A stretch of 44,725 nt of DNA, from contig BFEA01000450.1 of NCBI GenBank assembly GCA_003427395.1, forward strand, positions 569,852 through 614,576. Direction: 5' to 3'. Position 1 is the first letter of the stretch. The number at the start of each line of letters is the position of its first letter. A program made the position numbers and the translations under genes. Shown piece after piece: positions 41,585 through 44,725 of this stretch. The DNA is from Chara braunii (taxonomy: Eukaryota > Streptophyta > Charophyceae > Charales > Characeae). The notes under the pieces were generated by a model. The model had not been told where the DNA came from and did no database searches. It saw only the letters and a list, made by a program, of their open reading frames with translations.

Positions 41585-43054
41585 ATGGTCAAAGAGGTCA
41601 GTATGATCATAATGCTGATGATGAAGATGATGTCACCAAATCACAGACACGGACCTCAGACCAATAGAGAGGAAGATCGTGTCTTGGCGAAGGTGGAAAT
41701 TGAAAACCACCTCGGGGACCGCCGTAAAGGTGAGTACTGCCTCTTCTCCCCTTTTCCCTTCGTTTCTACTATTCTCTGTCATTTTCGTCACCCCGCTCCC
41801 CTTCCTCCTTGTCCTCGAAGTTGTCGACCCACACAACTACACTCGGGCTTCACTACTCGCCGTTCATGCAAAATGAGGATGAATCTTCCCCAGATCGTGG
41901 AAAGGTACTCTTCAACCTCCTACTAGTAACGACTACCACGCGCGATCTGAGTCCGGAAGAACAGGTAAACTCTTTCTCTCGTATCATTCACGTATGCACA
42001 CTCTTGCGTGCTCCCTTCTCACCTTGTCCCTCTTCCTGCAAACTCCTCTTTCGTACTAATGCACCTGGTCGTTAGCTCGACCAGGTTCACTTCAAACAAA
42101 GACTAGTCACTTAGATGAAGAAAACGAGGAGCGACGATGACCATCCGAATGCGGATCCGACGATCCGAGTGATCAGCAACGTGAACGTGATGCTTTTCAC
42201 CGGGATCGCAATGGGGATTCTGTCAAGGACGATGATGGTGACGAGCGAAGTTGCGGAGCAACTGGCCACGCTCTGCTCCGACATACTCCGTCCGAGTCCG
42301 GTCGGATCCGTCGAACTGCTTGCTCTTCCTTCAAGGAAGCGAATCTCACGCTCGGCGATGATGATGAACACAATGAGCACTACGGTCGGCACAACTTGGT
42401 CGCCAACAATCCAAATGGCCACGATGATAATGGCAAATAACCTCGAAAATAACGAAGGCCAACTTCGATTATGACTAGGTGGCCCGACCTTATCGCCCTT
42501 TCGACGAAAAACGAAAATGCCTCCAGTTTAGTGACAGATACACGACCGGAAAACCGTGAGGTACGTACTCACTCCTCTGCCTTTTCTCCCGATCGCACTC
42601 CCTCTCCTCCTTCGCACGTGCCTGCCTGTTCAAATTCCTCGTGCCTCCCTCCTCTCATCCCCCTATTCCCCTCCTGTCTCCATCCCATGCACCTGGTTGA
42701 GAACGCAGCCCGATTCATGCGGTTAGGTGCGGGCTCAGCAAGTAGCCGACTTCATGAGCACGGACATCTTCCGACGAGACGAACGTCTTCAAATTCTATG
42801 AGGATGGTGGCAAAAAGGAAGATGACCAATGGCTCGCACGATGAAGATCGATATTGCCATCGAATGGCTTCGGATTCCGAATGCGAATCACGATTTTCAG
42901 GACGAGTATGTGCGCTTCCGAGTAGCATCAACCACGATGGCCATAGCAGTCATCGTGGTGGAGACGAGTGTGATATCAACAACGGCCTTGATAGTGATGG
43001 TACGAAGATAGCGCCTCCCTTCTTCGATAGCATAAGTGACGCCCTGACCAGTGG
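41585..43054 (+). pseudogene. Cluster of exon/intron-like segments, hydrophilic coding traces
   Basis: Four strong donor-like sites occur in one strand: AAAG/GTGAGT (41729/41730), CAG/GTAAAC (41964/41965), GAG/GTACGT (42560/42561) and TGG/GTAAGT (43054/43055). Pyrimidine-rich tracts and acceptor-like borders end at about 41820, 42075 and 42708. Introns 2 and 3 share the word atgcacctggt near their 3' ends, so the exon-intron unit may have been duplicated. Exon-like pieces are open in places (REEDRVLAKVEIENHLGD; MQNEDESSPDRGKVLFN; SDSECESRFSG) and are charged and His/Asp-rich. Phases do not join consistently and exon 3 has stops, so I treat it as decayed. No domain recognised. Confidence 0.3.
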
Positions 43055-43220
43055 GTAAGTCTTCGCTTCGCAGCCCTCAATGTAGGTACTCCGACTTTCC
43101 CTCCGCTTGCGACAACCCACCTGACTCTGATAGCACAAACTCGCGACTGATACAGTCAGAAAGCGCAGCCTGTTGGCAACGCAGTGTGTACTATCGAAAA
43201 GAAAACGTCTAAGTCCCCCT

Positions 43221-43300
43221 ATTTATACGCGTCATCCTCTCGCAGGGGCCATACTAATCTTCTCTGTATCGTTCCAATTTTAACGGATGTCCCGAAGGAC
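43221..43300 (-). ncRNA. U6 snRNA-like sequence, pseudogene, copy 2
   Basis: On the minus strand it starts GTCCTTCGGGACATCCG, then has TTAAAATTGGAACGATACAG, an intact ACAGAGA box with AAGATTAG, then TATGGCCCCTGCGAGAGGATG and ACGCGTATAAAT. The catalytic AGC triad reads AGT, so this copy is damaged at a different key site from copy 1. Similarity to U6 stops after ATAAAT, the same place as copy 1, and no T-run terminator follows. The 5' stem-loop is shortened in both copies. Confidence 0.9.
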
Positions 43301-43384
43301 CACGGTCATCATTGTCAAGCGACGACCTTGTAGTGGCGCCACGAGATCGACCGGGCCGAGGCAATTCAAATTATCTAGTTTTAC

Positions 43385-43470
43385 TCATCAAATTCCATCA
43401 TCTGGATTCGAAGACGGGTCTGTATTTCAATTGTCCCTGGGTGTACCCACTGAGCTAGGCTCTTGGGTCT
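43385..43470 (-). mobile_element. tRNA-like head of the tRNA-U6 composite, copy 2
   Basis: On the minus strand an A-box-like TAGCTCAGTGGG (43446-43457) and a B-box-like GTCTTCGAATCC (43404-43415) are spaced as in a tRNA. CCAAGAGCCTAGCTCA, GAAATACAGACC, TTGATGAGTAAAA and GAATTGCCT are shared with copy 1 in the same order. The linker to U6 is longer than in copy 1 (about 85 versus 70 bp) and differs in its second half. Confidence 0.7.
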
Positions 43471-43504
43471 CACGACCGGTCCCGGTACCGGCACCGGACC
43501 GTGC

Positions 43505-43790
43505 CATTATATAAAATTAAAATTAAAATTAAAACTTAAGAACTCGGGAAAACATATGAGGGGGAGGAGGACCGGTGGTACTCAGTCCTCGGTCGTTCCT
43601 TATGGGCCTGCGGTTGAAACCCCTCGCAAAACTGAGGGGGATAGTCCCGCGGGACCCTCGACCCCTCAGCTTTCTTTTCCAATGCGCTCCGCTGCTGCTC
43701 CTTGCTGGTTTCGATCCCAGGATCTGCTGGCTGCTAGTTCAGTATGTTAACCAATAGGGCTAGGCCAAGTCTGAGCCTAGCACTGGCGAA
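43505..43790 (-). mobile_element. tRNA-derived SINE, copy 2
   Basis: The minus-strand head has an A-box-like TAGCCCTATTGGTTAAC and a B-box-like GGGATCGAAACC at tRNA spacing (about 43725-43770). The body has GCTGAGGGG and CCCCCTCAGTTTTGC (hairpin, about 43625-43680), and the tail is repeated TTTTAAT (about 43508-43540). It aligns with 25165-25425. It lies directly upstream of the tRNA-U6 composite, as in copy 1. Confidence 0.7.
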
Positions 43791-44438
43791 ATTCCATATC
43801 ATCAGTACCTGCATCTGGCCTGAGCCTGATGCGCCAAGGCCACTGCTTGGCTTATTGCCTGCATCCATGGACCTGCAGTGTCGTGCTTTGCCGTTTAGGA
43901 GGTGAGGCTTTGTTCGGCTCAACGTGCACACTGCCCTGCCACGCTGCGGCCGCCGGTTGAGGTTTTCATACCTCGCTGCAATCGCCGAAAGACCACCCTT
44001 TTACCGCTTCAGGGTCGGAAAGACCCCGACTTTTGCACTTACCGTACCCAACTCCTGCCAACTTAGCTAAAGCTCGTCACGGTTTCTACTGCCGTCCACA
44101 CGCAGCCAAATCTAACTCTCGCGCACTCCATATTATGTGGCCCCAAAAGTGCTGCATTTCAGTAAGCCAACGAAAAATTTCCTCCAGCCATCGCCTCAAC
44201 GGTTGAATTCTGCGCTGGTCGCGACTTCGTTACCGTGTCCGGGGTCGCGGCTCGCGCAGCATACTTTTAAGATTCCAACCTTCTCCAAGCTCGCACTTCC
44301 AAGCGAGATTATCAGTTTATATTGACTAATTATCTAGCTAGCCTAACGCGTGCCCTCTAAACGCACGCCCACACACTCTCTGATCCAAATCAAAAATGCG
44401 AGTGCCACTCCCAACCTCTGGGAGTTGGTTGTGGTCAA
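43791..44438. other. Spacer, no gene recognised
   Basis: A small hairpin (GGGTC-GGAAA-GACCC, about 44011-44025) and another around ctcccaacctctgggag (44406-44422) are present. The latter recalls the core of the CCTAA hairpins. No recognisable gene. Confidence 0.4.
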
Positions 44439-44723
44439 TCAAAAATGGGACACTCCCACGGATATTGTTGAAGACGTCTCTTCTGTGAGATGCAAATATG
44501 TGCCCAAATACCCTTGTAAGGGTATTCGGGCCGACAACGCACATCTAGCCATCTTGTCATCCCCCATATACGCCTCCGCCTCAGCGTCTCTCGTCACCCT
44601 ATCTGTCGTGTGCCCCACCCGAGCGTGGAACGACTGCATCTGCTCACGCACCCACAAATATGTCTCGCCTGCCCGATCACCGCCTGTTAGTGCTAATAAA
44701 AAGGCGTCGTACTCGGTAACCAC
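44439..44723 (-). CDS. Possible partial protein, unrecognised
   Basis: A 94-codon minus-strand frame enters from the right edge and ends at a stop near 44439. It reads EYDAFLLALTGG, ETYLWVREQMQSFHAR, RVTRDAEAEAYMGDD and ends with SSTISVGVSHF. Composition is balanced and protein-like, unlike neighbouring frames. The true start may lie outside the window. No domain recognised. It could be the N-terminal part of a retroelement Gag or a host exon. Confidence 0.35.
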   Translation of the reverse strand: MVTEYDAFLLALTGGDRAGETYLWVREQMQSFHARVGHTTDRVTRDAEAEAYMGDDKMARCALSARIPLQGYLGTYLHLTEETSSTISVGVSHF

Positions 44724-44725
44724 CT

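Overview
The window looks like nuclear DNA of a streptophyte green alga, most probably Chara-like. That is an inference. It rests on GT-AG introns, a protein family with the ParB-like block QHNAAAAR and a C-terminal Ulp1 peptidase that I associate with charophyte genomes, decayed LTR and non-LTR retroelements, tRNA-derived SINEs and plant-type U6 snRNA sequence. Three N bases near 31.2 kb show it is draft assembly. No intact housekeeping gene was found. Almost everything is repeats, decayed mobile elements and one broken multi-exon gene.

1-15.5 kb: GATC-rich and TG-rich spacer, then a tandem array with a period of about 395 bp (2.27-3.66 kb) built from a 24-bp palindrome. Next come an unrecognised 335-residue ORF (3.82-4.83 kb), a second palindrome-bearing spacer (5.0-6.5 kb), and a large pseudogene (6.60-14.26 kb). 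That pseudogene encodes, in order, a ParB-like region, a degenerate methyltransferase-like region, an acidic linker and a C48/Ulp1 peptidase. The same palindrome sits twice inside its coding frame as an 8-codon insert and several times in its intron. A related, expanded version forms an array at 14.9-15.5 kb.

15.5-25.6 kb: a retroelement graveyard. It holds a Ty3/gypsy-like gag-protease fossil whose catalytic Asp is lost (16.5-18.0 kb), a reverse transcriptase fossil interrupted by a GC-tipped AT-rich insertion (19.1-20.6 kb), a near-perfect 291-bp foldback element (21.03-21.32 kb), and a Gag-only retroelement with a CCHC knuckle (21.7-24.3 kb).

25.1-43.8 kb: a large, loosely inverted arrangement. 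Each end carries a tRNA-derived SINE followed by a tRNA-like/U6 snRNA composite, (+) at 25.2-25.9 kb and (-) at 43.2-43.8 kb. Inside lie two inverted, diverged copies of one element (28.7-31.4 kb + and 37.1-40.0 kb -). They share an exon-like block, splice-like borders, an array of short units and a strongly conserved 17-bp palindrome block. Their introns hold arrays of small DNA/RNA hairpins with invariant loops and covarying stems, but the hairpin family differs between the two copies. The centre (31.5-36.9 kb) holds an element with roughly 0.9-kb terminal inverted repeats, a third older arm, and an AT-rich element with inverted ends.

The most unusual systems are the covarying hairpin arrays, the in-frame 24-bp palindromic element, the tRNA-U6 composite, and the ParB-like/methyltransferase-like/Ulp1 gene.
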